NCBI GenBank assembly: GCA_043766165.1
Contig: JAYUIJ010000087.1
Coordinates: 1 to 18,798 of the forward strand
Direction of reading: 5' to 3'
DNA: 18,798 nucleotides
Origin: CAIJZX01 sp043766165
GTDB taxonomy: Bacteria > Patescibacteriota > Patescibacteriia > SBBC01 > CAIJZX01
Below the pieces are notes generated by a model, which did no database searches, was not told the origin of the DNA, and saw only the letters and a list, made by a program, of their open reading frames with translations. Positions 1-6,451 of the stretch are shown piece by piece (position 1 is the stretch's first letter; every line of letters starts with the position of its first letter). A program made the translations under genes and the position numbers.

Positions 1-565
1 AATCGCCTTCCCAATGCCCAAGAGCGATGCGTGCATCAACCTCGCTCGGTCGCTCATCAATAAACACACGGTTTTTAATGCGTCCTGACGCCACTTGGAG
101 AGGCACAAACTTGGGATGACGGACTTTGTGTTTTCGCTTCAGATACATCCGCAAATCCTCACCAATGCACGCTCCCCAACCATGCCGCCGGTACTGAGCA
201 TAAATAAACTGATAGATCGCTTCAGGGCTAATGGAGTGGCCCGGGTGAGCCGTGGGGAGCGTACCAGCGATTTGCTCCGGTGAATAATCCTCCTCCTTCA
301 TCTGTTTGATGACATACTCACAGATAACCGAGTGCTTGAGCCTTGGCCGATGACCGCGGGCTTTGATGCGCTGAGTGAATCGCCAGTGGGCCAGACGGGG
401 CACATACCGGCGTTGTTCCCCTGGAATGTTCCTCTGCAGCTCCCTCGAGATGGTTGACGGGCTTCGACCTAGTTCCCTGCCAATCTCCCGAAGGGTCTTC
501 TTCTCCCACAGCCCGGTATGGATCTGTTCCCGTTCCTCAATGCTGAGTTGTTGATAGTGTGCCAT
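1..565 (-). mobile_element. IS30-family transposase, N-terminal part (cut by window edge)
   Basis: Reading the minus strand from ATG at 565-563 gives 188 codons with no stop up to the window edge. The start MAHYQQLSIEEREQI, followed by a helix-turn-helix (TLREIGRELGRSPSTISREL, about residues 25-44), is the classic IS30-family N-terminal DNA-binding region. The last visible residues, GHWEGD (183-188), match the motif that contains the first catalytic Asp of the IS30 DDE transposase core. The frame is intact over everything visible, so nothing here suggests decay; the remaining catalytic Asp and Glu lie outside the window. The element is transcribed away from the surface-protein gene at 666. 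Upstream, around 570-595, is a segment reading GTGTTGCACTT on the plus strand, which may belong to the terminal inverted repeat, but the other end is not visible. Family call is confident; completeness and activity are unknown. Confidence 0.93.
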
Positions 566-569
566 AGAC

Positions 570-595
570 TTGGATTCTACCTGAGTGTTGCACTT
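570..595. repeat. possible IS30-element terminal inverted repeat
   Basis: The short stretch between the transposase start codon and the promoter of the next gene contains GTGTTGCACTTACT on the plus strand. IS30-family elements place their terminal repeat just outside the transposase start, so the element edge is expected here. The partner repeat and target duplication are outside the window, so the exact boundary cannot be set. Confidence 0.3.
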
Positions 596-621
596 ACTCA
601 TGGAACTCACGAACACCGTGC

Positions 622-650
622 TTTCCTTTTGACTAACAATTCAGTATAAT
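622..650 (+). promoter_or_regulatory. promoter for the FN3/FG-GAP protein gene (near-leaderless)
   Basis: A perfect TATAAT lies at 645-650, with a poor -35 candidate (TTTCCT, 622-627) 17 bp upstream. The predicted transcript start is near 657, only about 9 nt before the ATG at 666, and no Shine-Dalgarno sequence is present. A TTGACT at 629-634 is only 10 bp from the -10 and is unlikely to act as its -35. The promoter sits just outside the presumed IS30 edge. Confidence 0.4.
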
Positions 651-665
651 AAAGTTACTCCTTGT

Positions 666-2378
666 ATGTCCCCACGTCGAACAAACATCTCTACCGAGCA
701 ACAGACCAGCACGGTTCACCGTGTCTCGGTTGGCCTGATTGCCATTTCCATTAGTTTAACGTCGTTGGCCTTAGGCACGGCATTATTTGTTAGTCCCGGA
801 GCCAGTTTTTTGTTTGCGCCTGGTCAATCGGTAACGCCTCAATCCGTTTCCTCAGCCAACGCCGTTTCCTTAACCTGGTCAGCGCCGGGTGACGACGCGA
901 CGGTGGGTCAAGCAACAAGTTACGATATTCGTTACTCTACCTCTCCGATCACGCCGGTCAATTTTTCGAGCGCAACACCAATGTCATCACCGCCACTGCC
1001 GGCTCCTGCGGGAGCAACAGAAACTACAGCTATTACGGGATTGGATCCATCAACAACTTACTTCTTTGCGCTTAAAGCTAGCGATGAAGTGGGTAATACT
1101 TCAGCTATGTCAAACGTGGCGACGAAAACGACAGCTGATCCACCTGAAGCCTGTATTCCAATCTACACCTGTTCTGAATGGTCTGCTTGTGTGAACGGCC
1201 AAAAAACACGAACGTGCAGCGTGACCAATGGTTGTCCGGCGGGTTTGGATGCTCCGGTGACTACCCAACAATGCACGGTAGTGGTGCCAACGGTACCAGG
1301 TACGACGCCAACTACGCCAGCAGTAGGCGGTGGCACAATCATATCGCCACCAGCGCCGATTGTTGTCGGATCTTCTGGCCCGACAGTTTCTACTGGATCA
1401 ACGACAACTACTGGGGAGCCGCCGGTACATGTGGTTAAAAATATTATTGTGGCCGGCTTGGGACCAGGAGCGTCGCCTGTTGTACGGATTATTGATCCGG
1501 CTAAACAGAAACCCACCAAAGAATTTCTTGCCTTTGGCTCTAAAGATAAAAATGGCGTTAATGTAGCGGCCGGCGACGTGGTTGGGGATCATCAAAGCTA
1601 CGTGGTAGCAGGTACGGGCGCGGGAACTGATCCAAAAGTGAATCTCTACGCATCCGCTGGGACATTGTTGGCTAGTTTTAATCCGTACCCGACGGAACGG
1701 AAATCGGGCGTGGCAGTTGCGACGGGCGACGTGAATGGCGACGGTGTCGATGAAATTATTACTATTCCAGCTAAATCGGTTTCTTTGGTTCGCATTTGGA
1801 AGTATAACGCCAGCACGAAAAAATTCACTCAAGTAACTCAAGCTGTGGCCTTTGATACAAAATCCCGCCAAGGTTTTAGCATTTCAACTGGTGATCTGAA
1901 TCAAGATGGGCGGGCGGAAATTGTGGTTGCGCCGCGAGCTAATGGCCGGTCAGTAGTGATCTTGCGCCTCGACAGTGATAACACCTTAAAATTAGTGAAA
2001 CGGTTTAACCCATATCCGATTGCTTTTAGCAGCGGCGTAACGGTGGCGGTGGGCGATGTCTTTGGTACCGGCCGATCAATGGTCGTCACCACGCCGGGTC
2101 CAAGCTACTATGCCGACATCCGCGTTTTTGATAATCGCGGCGTCTTGCAGAAAAACTTCTTACCGCAAGCAAAGTCTATTCGCAACGGTGTTTCGCTGAC
2201 GACACTTGATGTCAATCAAGATGGTCGTGATGAAGTGGTGATTGGGAATTATCAGAAGAGTGACACGACGATGCGTATCTTCCGTTACAACGGTTTGAAA
2301 CAAAAGTTCGAGCAAATACAAAACTACTTAGCTTTCCCGCGAACGGTGACGACCGGTTTGCGATTGGGGAGCACATAA
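666..2378 (+). CDS. membrane-anchored surface protein: FN3, TSP1-like and FG-GAP/VCBS repeats
   Basis: A 570-residue protein predicted to act outside the membrane. A single hydrophobic segment (about 20-44) after a basic N-terminus (PRR...HR) looks like a signal anchor. Residues 60-155 resemble a fibronectin type III domain (VSLTWSAP...YDIRYST...GLDPSTTYFFALKASD). Residues 163-203 hold six cysteines (163, 169, 175, 184, 190, 203) and CSEWSACVNGQKTRTC, a thrombospondin type 1-like pattern. A Pro/Thr/Gly-rich linker (204-255) leads into five FG-GAP/VCBS-like repeats, three with intact calcium-loop motifs: DVNGDGVDE (355-363), DLNQDGRAE (410-418) and DVNQDGRDE (515-523). Two other repeats (near 304 and 464) have lost the acidic ligands. 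Such architectures are typical of adhesion or cell-contact proteins, but the ligand cannot be inferred. The ATG follows a TATAAT by only 15 nt, with no ribosome binding site. ruvA starts 1 nt after its stop. Confidence 0.85.
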   Translation: MSPRRTNISTEQQTSTVHRVSVGLIAISISLTSLALGTALFVSPGASFLFAPGQSVTPQSVSSANAVSLTWSAPGDDATVGQATSYDIRYSTSPITPVNFSSATPMSSPPLPAPAGATETTAITGLDPSTTYFFALKASDEVGNTSAMSNVATKTTADPPEACIPIYTCSEWSACVNGQKTRTCSVTNGCPAGLDAPVTTQQCTVVVPTVPGTTPTTPAVGGGTIISPPAPIVVGSSGPTVSTGSTTTTGEPPVHVVKNIIVAGLGPGASPVVRIIDPAKQKPTKEFLAFGSKDKNGVNVAAGDVVGDHQSYVVAGTGAGTDPKVNLYASAGTLLASFNPYPTERKSGVAVATGDVNGDGVDEIITIPAKSVSLVRIWKYNASTKKFTQVTQAVAFDTKSRQGFSISTGDLNQDGRAEIVVAPRANGRSVVILRLDSDNTLKLVKRFNPYPIAFSSGVTVAVGDVFGTGRSMVVTTPGPSYYADIRVFDNRGVLQKNFLPQAKSIRNGVSLTTLDVNQDGRDEVVIGNYQKSDTTMRIFRYNGLKQKFEQIQNYLAFPRTVTTGLRLGST

Positions 2379-2379
2379 C

Positions 2380-2937
2380 GTGATTGCTTCACTTAGCGGA
2401 AAAGTTTCGGCTCAGGATGAACGATCGCTGACCCTCGATGTTCATGGTGTTGGTTTTCGGTTATTTGTCTTACCCCGAACACAAGAACAATTCCCGGTTG
2501 GTAGCGAAGCGCAATTGACGACCCATCTTCATGTTCGAGAAGACGCGTTGGAATTATATGGCTTTGCCAATCTAGCGGAGCAACGATTATTTGAACGGTT
2601 ATTATCGGTGTCTGGCGTTGGTCCACGGGTCGCGCTCGGCGTTTTATCAGCGGCTAGTGTGGAAGATATAGAGAAAGCAATCGAGTTGGGTCAAGCAGGA
2701 TTGTTAACGAAAGTGTCCGGCGTGGGAACCAAGACTGCGGAACGTATCATTGTCGATTTGAAAGGCAAACTTTCCCGCAGTGATCACCCAAGCGATAGCG
2801 CGATGGGCACGGTGATTGATGCGCTGACCAATCTTGGCTATACCGCCAAGGAAGCGCGTGATGCGGCAGCGGGAACATCACCAGAATTACCTATTGAGCA
2901 ACGCGTGAAACAAGCGCTCAAGCACGTTAGCCGGTAA
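2380..2937 (+). CDS. ruvA: Holliday junction branch migration protein RuvA
   Basis: A 185-residue RuvA, slightly shorter than the usual ~200. It binds four-way DNA junctions and recruits the RuvB motor during homologous recombination. The N-terminal OB-fold domain starts with MIASLSGKV and includes GVGFRLFV and HLHVREDALELYGF. Two helix-hairpin-helix motifs follow: SVSGVGPRVAL (about 76-86) and KVSGVGTKTAERI (about 111-123). Domain III, which contacts RuvB, is visible as VIDALTNLGYTAKEARDAA (about 145-163). The gene begins with GTG one nucleotide after the upstream stop. GGGGAG at 2366-2371 inside the upstream coding end serves as its Shine-Dalgarno, which supports this start and translational coupling. 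ruvB and ruvC are not in the window. The next gene starts 2 nt after the stop. Confidence 0.96.
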   Translation: MIASLSGKVSAQDERSLTLDVHGVGFRLFVLPRTQEQFPVGSEAQLTTHLHVREDALELYGFANLAEQRLFERLLSVSGVGPRVALGVLSAASVEDIEKAIELGQAGLLTKVSGVGTKTAERIIVDLKGKLSRSDHPSDSAMGTVIDALTNLGYTAKEARDAAAGTSPELPIEQRVKQALKHVSR

Positions 2938-2939
2938 CC

Positions 2940-3947
2940 ATGATTAGCATTCGTCCGCTTGAGGATCAGGCAGCGCTGAGTAGCCTCATCTCTCAACAAC
3001 ATCTCCAACCATTTCTCCAGTCTTGGGTGTGGGGAGAGTTTCAAGCTAGCTTGGGTCGGCCAATCTGGCGGCTTGGGGCGTATGACGGTGATCAGCTAGT
3101 CGGGGCAGCGGTACTCATTGGCCATGAATTATTGCTGGGTAAAACATATCTGTATTGTCCGCGGGGACCATTGGCCATGAATATGGAAACGTGGCAGTCG
3201 TTGATGGCTGCCATCCGGAAGACTGGTCAAGAAGCCGGCGCAATGTACGTGAAAGTTGATCCAGGGGTGTATGATTTTGCCAAAAATAATGCACTTACGG
3301 CCGAAGCATATGCAATGGGTACGACACTTCAGCCACACCATACATTACTAATCGACGTCGCTCAGGATCCGGAACAATTATTGGGTCAGATGCATTCGAA
3401 AACACGATACAATATTCGCTTAGCAGATAAGAAAGGTGTAACAGCGCGATGGAGTACGAGCGACGATGATCTACAATCGTTTTTACGTTTGATGCATATT
3501 ACGGCTGAGCGTCAGGGGATCCGTTTACACAGCGATGGATATTACCAAAAGCTTTTTGCCGCACTCGTCACGGCCAAGATGAGCGAATTAATTATCGCTG
3601 AACATGATGGCGTTGCGGTAGCTGCGCATATGATTATTTGGCATGGTGCTACAGCCACATATTTGCATGGTGGTTCAGACGATAAGCACAAAGAGGTGAT
3701 GGCGCCGTATTGGTTGCAGTGGCAAACTATTCTTGAAGCGCACCGTCGTGGAATGAAAGACTATGACTTATGGGGAATCGCACCAGAAAATGCGGTGGAA
3801 CATAAATGGGCCGGCATCAGCCGCTTCAAGCGCGGTTTACATGGACGTGAAGTTGCGTTTCCTAGCTCGCTGAACGCTATTTTGCAGCCGCAATGGTACC
3901 AATTTTACCGCCTAGCCAAACGGATGCGCGGCGGGGTTGACGCGTAA
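2940..3947 (+). CDS. FemAB/FemX-like peptidoglycan aminoacyltransferase (GNAT fold)
   Basis: A 335-residue member of the FemABX family. These cytoplasmic enzymes use aminoacyl-tRNA to add amino acids to the side chain of lipid-linked peptidoglycan precursors, forming interpeptide bridges. Family signatures are FLQSWVWGEFQ (about 25-35), YLYCPRGPL (71-79), the basic SKTRYNIRLADKKGV segment (about 153-167), and in the second GNAT-like half YLHGGSDDKHK, APYWLQW, DYDLWGIAP and HKWAGISRFKRGLHG. It ends with a basic tail (KRMRGG). The length suits a short single-chain Fem ligase without a long coiled-coil insertion. The substrate amino acid cannot be read from sequence. It starts 2 nt after ruvA and ends just before a terminator, so the surface-protein gene, ruvA and this gene probably form one transcript. 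Confidence 0.88.
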   Translation: MISIRPLEDQAALSSLISQQHLQPFLQSWVWGEFQASLGRPIWRLGAYDGDQLVGAAVLIGHELLLGKTYLYCPRGPLAMNMETWQSLMAAIRKTGQEAGAMYVKVDPGVYDFAKNNALTAEAYAMGTTLQPHHTLLIDVAQDPEQLLGQMHSKTRYNIRLADKKGVTARWSTSDDDLQSFLRLMHITAERQGIRLHSDGYYQKLFAALVTAKMSELIIAEHDGVAVAAHMIIWHGATATYLHGGSDDKHKEVMAPYWLQWQTILEAHRRGMKDYDLWGIAPENAVEHKWAGISRFKRGLHGREVAFPSSLNAILQPQWYQFYRLAKRMRGGVDA

Positions 3948-3990
3948 CAGGTTGCACTGCCACCTTTTAGCTAAAAGGTATCTAGTACTG

Positions 3991-4015
3991 AACACCTTGT
4001 TTCTCAGGGTGTTTT
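3991..4015 (+). terminator. rho-independent terminator after the ruvA/fem run, in a convergent junction
   Basis: AACACCTTG (3991-3999) pairs with CAGGGTGTT (4005-4013) with one G-U pair and a 5-nt loop, followed by a short run of T. It closes the plus-strand transcript and overlaps the TGA stop and last codons of the convergent membrane-protein gene. Just upstream, 3963-3978 is a perfect 16-bp palindrome (CCTTTTAGCTAAAAGG), which could help termination from the minus strand. Confidence 0.6.
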
Positions 4016-4852
4016 CATGTTCAGCAGTGCCTGAGTAACACAGTCTCGAATTTGCCATTCCTTCAGTACCGAGTAACATATTGAAATATTTTTTGTTTGA
4101 GCGGCAATTGCAGCAACACAGGTTACTCGCCAACTCTCAGTCGAGATTCGGTCGCATATACTGACATTGCCCTTGGCTACAGCGATCGGGTGAAAACAAT
4201 TTTTTTGGAAAGGGGTGTCATCAAATTTTGATCTAACAGGCAAATGTTCACATAACTTTTCATCATGAGTCGCAAGAGCGAGTTGGAGTTGTTTCTGTGC
4301 CTTGAGATGCGGAATATATGTTTGACTTACATAGAGCACTATAGGGGTCACTAGCATTGCTGCAACCAGAAAAATCTTGATGCCGGAAAAACGTATTTTT
4401 AGACTTACCCACATCATTACGACGGCCAGGAGAAGCGTTGCGATAATACCAATAGACAGGGTAGACCCTACCACGAGAGCAATCCACGCTTCACCATGAT
4501 AGCGGATGGAACTTGCAATCATGAAAATATTTATTCCGGCTAGCAATAAGAATACTAAGACCATGAATGCAATGCCTCGTTTGCGGTTGGTTGGCGTTTT
4601 TGGTTCACGACGAAGATACATGACACTAACAGCAAAGGGGGTGCCAATAATAATGCTATTTGCCAGTAAATACAGCACCGTTGTGTGGAGCTGGTTGGAG
4701 CCAGTAGGTAGAAGATATCCGCTTGCCAACAACACAAAAATATTGGCGAGACTGTAGATTGTAAAAGCCCACCAAAAAATCTTTTTATTAGAACTAGTAG
4801 TATTCGAAAAAACTGGCGGCTCTGTATTGATAATTGGATCGATGGTTGTCAT
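4004..4852 (-). CDS. five-pass membrane protein with extracytoplasmic Cys-repeat tail
   Basis: A 282-residue protein of unknown function. Hydrophobic segments lie at about 26-47, 57-80, 92-113, 122-148 and 158-178. The loop after the second is strongly basic (RREPKTPTNRKR), so the positive-inside rule places the N-terminus inside and the C-terminal tail outside. The tail (about 198-276) carries six cysteines at 201, 219, 233, 245, 259 and 271. The last four are spaced 12, 14 and 12, a repeat of about 26 residues of the form SIC-I-W-x-C-IA-x-N. Repeats with this look occur in uncharacterised archaeal and CPR proteins; that is a recollection, not a search. The gene stands alone, converges on the fem gene and diverges from the tRNA. 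No convincing promoter was found upstream on the minus strand, although the region has a GTACAG direct repeat and a CTGTACAG palindrome. Confidence 0.8.
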   Translation of the reverse strand: MTTIDPIINTEPPVFSNTTSSNKKIFWWAFTIYSLANIFVLLASGYLLPTGSNQLHTTVLYLLANSIIIGTPFAVSVMYLRREPKTPTNRKRGIAFMVLVFLLLAGINIFMIASSIRYHGEAWIALVVGSTLSIGIIATLLLAVVMMWVSLKIRFSGIKIFLVAAMLVTPIVLYVSQTYIPHLKAQKQLQLALATHDEKLCEHLPVRSKFDDTPFQKNCFHPIAVAKGNVSICDRISTESWRVTCVAAIAAQTKNISICYSVLKEWQIRDCVTQALLNMKTP

Positions 4853-4923
4853 ATAGTTCTGACTTTACCTGTACAGTCTGAACTATAGAGTACAGACATT
4901 AATCGCTATTGTACATGTGGGGG

Positions 4924-4952
4924 TTGCTGGATAGTAAAAGTCCTGGTAGTCT
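4924..4952 (+). promoter_or_regulatory. candidate promoter for tRNA-Arg
   Basis: TTGCTG (4924-4929) and TAGTCT (4947-4952) are separated by 17 bp and would start transcription near 4959, about 17 nt before the mature tRNA 5' end. The hexamers match consensus only moderately. Confidence 0.35.
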
Positions 4953-4975
4953 AAGTCGGCTTGGTGTCAGATGAG

Positions 4976-5050
4976 GCCTCCCTCGTTCAACGGATAGGAC
5001 ACAAGATTCCGGATCTTGCAATAGAGGTTCGATTCCTCTGGGGGGCACCA
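4976..5050 (+). tRNA. tRNA-Arg(CCG)
   Basis: A complete 75-nt cloverleaf. The acceptor stem is GCCTCCC with GGGGGGC (one G-U pair), discriminator A and an encoded CCA ending at 5050. The D arm is GTTC/GGAC around AACGGATA. The anticodon stem is CAAGA/TCTTG with loop TTCCGGA, giving anticodon CCG, which reads the Arg codon CGG. The variable loop is 4 nt. The T arm is AGAGG/CCTCT around TTCGATT. It appears to be a single-gene transcript. No copy of the tRNA 3' end recurs nearby, so there is no sign of an integrated element here. Confidence 0.96.
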
Positions 5051-5124
5051 TTTGGCGCGAAGAAAAAATTTGAATATAGGATGAATAACAATACGGTGCG
5101 GCAACTTTTTGTCGTGCAAATCTT

Positions 5125-5165
5125 TAGACTGGTCATTGACAAAATATCATAATTTTGTCAGTCTA
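5125..5165. promoter_or_regulatory. extended dyad between tRNA-Arg and the sigma-like gene
   Basis: An inner perfect inverted repeat, TGACAAAAT/ATTTTGTCA (5137-5145 and 5152-5160), has a 6-nt spacer. Flanking arms TAGACT (5125-5130) and AGTCTA (5160-5165) are also complementary, so the whole block is an interrupted dyad. No U-tract follows directly, so it is a weak terminator. It could be an operator for the downstream gene, or a processing or termination signal for the tRNA. Confidence 0.4.
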
Positions 5166-5184
5166 GTTTATTGTTCTTTGCTCC

Positions 5185-5213
5185 CTGACAATCAATGACA
5201 GTATCGTAGATAC
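5185..5213 (+). promoter_or_regulatory. promoter of the zinc/sigma-region-4 gene with a dyad over the -10
   Basis: CTGACA (5185-5190) and TAGATA (5207-5212) are 16 bp apart. An inverted repeat GTATC-GTA-GATAC (5201-5213) lies exactly over the -10, a position where a bound protein would block polymerase. The predicted start near 5219 leaves a leader of about 33 nt with a strong AAAGGAGG (5238-5245) six bases before the GTG start. Confidence 0.5.
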
Positions 5214-5251
5214 TTTTAAGCGTGATGACGCAGATCTAAAGGAGGCTTAGG

Positions 5252-6307
5252 GTGGACAGTAACCGTTGTAAACACGGTGTAGTTCCTGCCTGGTGTTCAC
5301 TTTGTACACCAAAGAAGGTTGATCCAGCCAAACTAAGGAGGCCACAGCGCGCAGCCACAACCACGCTTCATGGATCAGGTAGTCACGACACGAAACGGCA
5401 TTATGAAGAGGGGTATGTTGTAGTCACACCAGAAGGTGTTCGAGGGAAAAAAGATCTTGGAGGATCTGATGACCGCGTGGGCTTTGTCCACATTGATGGC
5501 TTTCCAAACCTGTGGTTGATCGAATGGCTACTTGAACACTTTCCCAAGCTTCATACAATCCAGACAACGCCTAAAATGGAACGAGGGCTTGGTAACAAGC
5601 ATCGTCGACTGTGTGAAGCGCGCAACGTCCGACTTGTGTTAGGGCATCATAGCCCCAATCTGGTGTGGAGCGAGGGAGAAAACAGGTCGCCGTTTTACAG
5701 GTCTCAAAGAGATTTTTTGCTTGGACTTCAAGGTGAACAGAAAGCTTTGCTTAATGAGCTCTTGCAACTGGAATTTCATACCGCCCTACTTGTAGCGAGA
5801 TATTTTTCTCTTCAGGGAGAAGAGTTTAAAACTCAAAGACAAGTAGCCATCGAGGTGGATTTTCCAACCCTTCTACAGGGGCCACTCTCAGCTTACATTA
5901 ATTCAATTTTCTGCTACCTTGATCCAACATTCAAGGCAGCAAAAAAAGCAATTAGCATAGCAGAAACAATGCGTTGTCGTGTTGCGCGGCTTAGAACGAT
6001 CCTTGCGCAAGCAGCTTCACGACAAGAAATCGCTCAGCGACTAGGTCTGGAACAGCTGCCTGATGGTTTGCCACTCTCACGACTTGATCTGCTAGAGGCG
6101 GTTGTGTCTGCTTCTCGAAAGGTGGAATTCCAAGATTTTGCTCTTCGCTATCCACGTGAGCACAAACTCATCGTACTTCGGTACGGACTGAGCGATGGCA
6201 AATACAGAACACTTCAAGAAGTGGGTCAGCATTTCGGTGTTACACGCGAACGTATTAGACAGCTGGAGGAGAGAGCCTTCGCTGTACTAGGAATTGAGGA
6301 CGAGTAG
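5252..6307 (+). CDS. putative transcription regulator: N-terminal zinc-type motif, C-terminal sigma-70 region 4
   Basis: A 351-residue protein starting at GTG, six bases after a strong AAAGGAGG. Residues 6-18 (Cys6, His8, Cys15, Cys18) form a small zinc-finger-like motif. Residues about 75-140 (GFVHIDGFPNLWLIEWLLEHF onward, with FPKLHTIQ) are a compact domain I do not recognise. Residues 300-347, with LRYGLSDGKYRTLQEVG and GVTRERIRQLEERAFAVL, are a textbook sigma-70 region 4, the helix-turn-helix that contacts the -35 element. No region 2 (the -10 and core-binding region) is visible, so it is probably not a full sigma factor. Residues about 183-223 (RYFSLQGEEFKTQRQVAIEVDF) loosely mirror region 4 and may be a degenerate second HTH. 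It is a single gene with its own promoter, and dyads upstream suggest autoregulation. It may act as a DNA-binding regulator or polymerase-binding cofactor; this is inference. Confidence 0.82.
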   Translation: MDSNRCKHGVVPAWCSLCTPKKVDPAKLRRPQRAATTTLHGSGSHDTKRHYEEGYVVVTPEGVRGKKDLGGSDDRVGFVHIDGFPNLWLIEWLLEHFPKLHTIQTTPKMERGLGNKHRRLCEARNVRLVLGHHSPNLVWSEGENRSPFYRSQRDFLLGLQGEQKALLNELLQLEFHTALLVARYFSLQGEEFKTQRQVAIEVDFPTLLQGPLSAYINSIFCYLDPTFKAAKKAISIAETMRCRVARLRTILAQAASRQEIAQRLGLEQLPDGLPLSRLDLLEAVVSASRKVEFQDFALRYPREHKLIVLRYGLSDGKYRTLQEVGQHFGVTRERIRQLEERAFAVLGIEDE

Positions 6308-6339
6308 GTTAATTGCTCATTTTCTTCAAGTAATCAAGA

Positions 6340-6345
6340 TATAAT
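6340..6345 (+). promoter_or_regulatory. isolated TATAAT upstream of the 6368 hairpin
   Basis: A perfect TATAAT at 6340-6345 has no good -35 at normal spacing (TTGCTC at 6313-6318 is 21 bp away). If active it would start an RNA near 6352 that meets the terminator after about 50 nt. Confidence 0.25.
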
Positions 6346-6367
6346 GCTGTTTACACACAGTTTCTAT

Positions 6368-6405
6368 GACCCCATACGCGAGGACTCGTTAAGGGGTCTT
6401 TTTTT
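6368..6405 (+). terminator. strong rho-independent terminator after the sigma-like gene
   Basis: GACCCC (6368-6373) pairs with GGGGTC (6393-6398). An inner CGAG/CTCG helix stacks within it, and seven T follow (6399-6405). It ends the transcript of the sigma-region-4 gene (stop at 6307) and isolates the next gene, whose own promoter follows directly. Confidence 0.85.
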
Positions 6406-6411
6406 GTACAT

Positions 6412-6440
6412 TTGTCCTCATAAAAAAATACGTGTACACT
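6412..6440 (+). promoter_or_regulatory. promoter of the nucleotidyltransferase gene (near-leaderless)
   Basis: TTGTCC (6412-6417) and TACACT (6435-6440) are 17 bp apart. The predicted start, near 6447, is about 5 nt before the ATG at 6452, so the mRNA has almost no leader and no Shine-Dalgarno. The promoter directly follows the T-run of the previous terminator. Confidence 0.6.
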
Positions 6441-6451
6441 GTGAAGACACT

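Noticed and set aside
629..650. TTGACT/TATAAT as a standard promoter
   Set aside because: The two hexamers are only 10 bp apart, far from the 16-18 bp needed; only the -10 is counted.
4961..5152. 63-codon open frame on the plus strand
   Set aside because: It runs straight through tRNA-Arg(CCG) and the adjacent spacer; its peptide is a translation of the tRNA.
4976..5251. tRNA 3' end as an attachment site for an integrated element carrying the sigma-like gene
   Set aside because: No repeat of the tRNA 3' end was found downstream and no integrase is present in the window.
6344..6451. 36-residue N-terminal extension of the nucleotidyltransferase
   Set aside because: The extension is the translation of a terminator and a promoter; the family begins at MISTVVIMAAGRG (ATG 6452).
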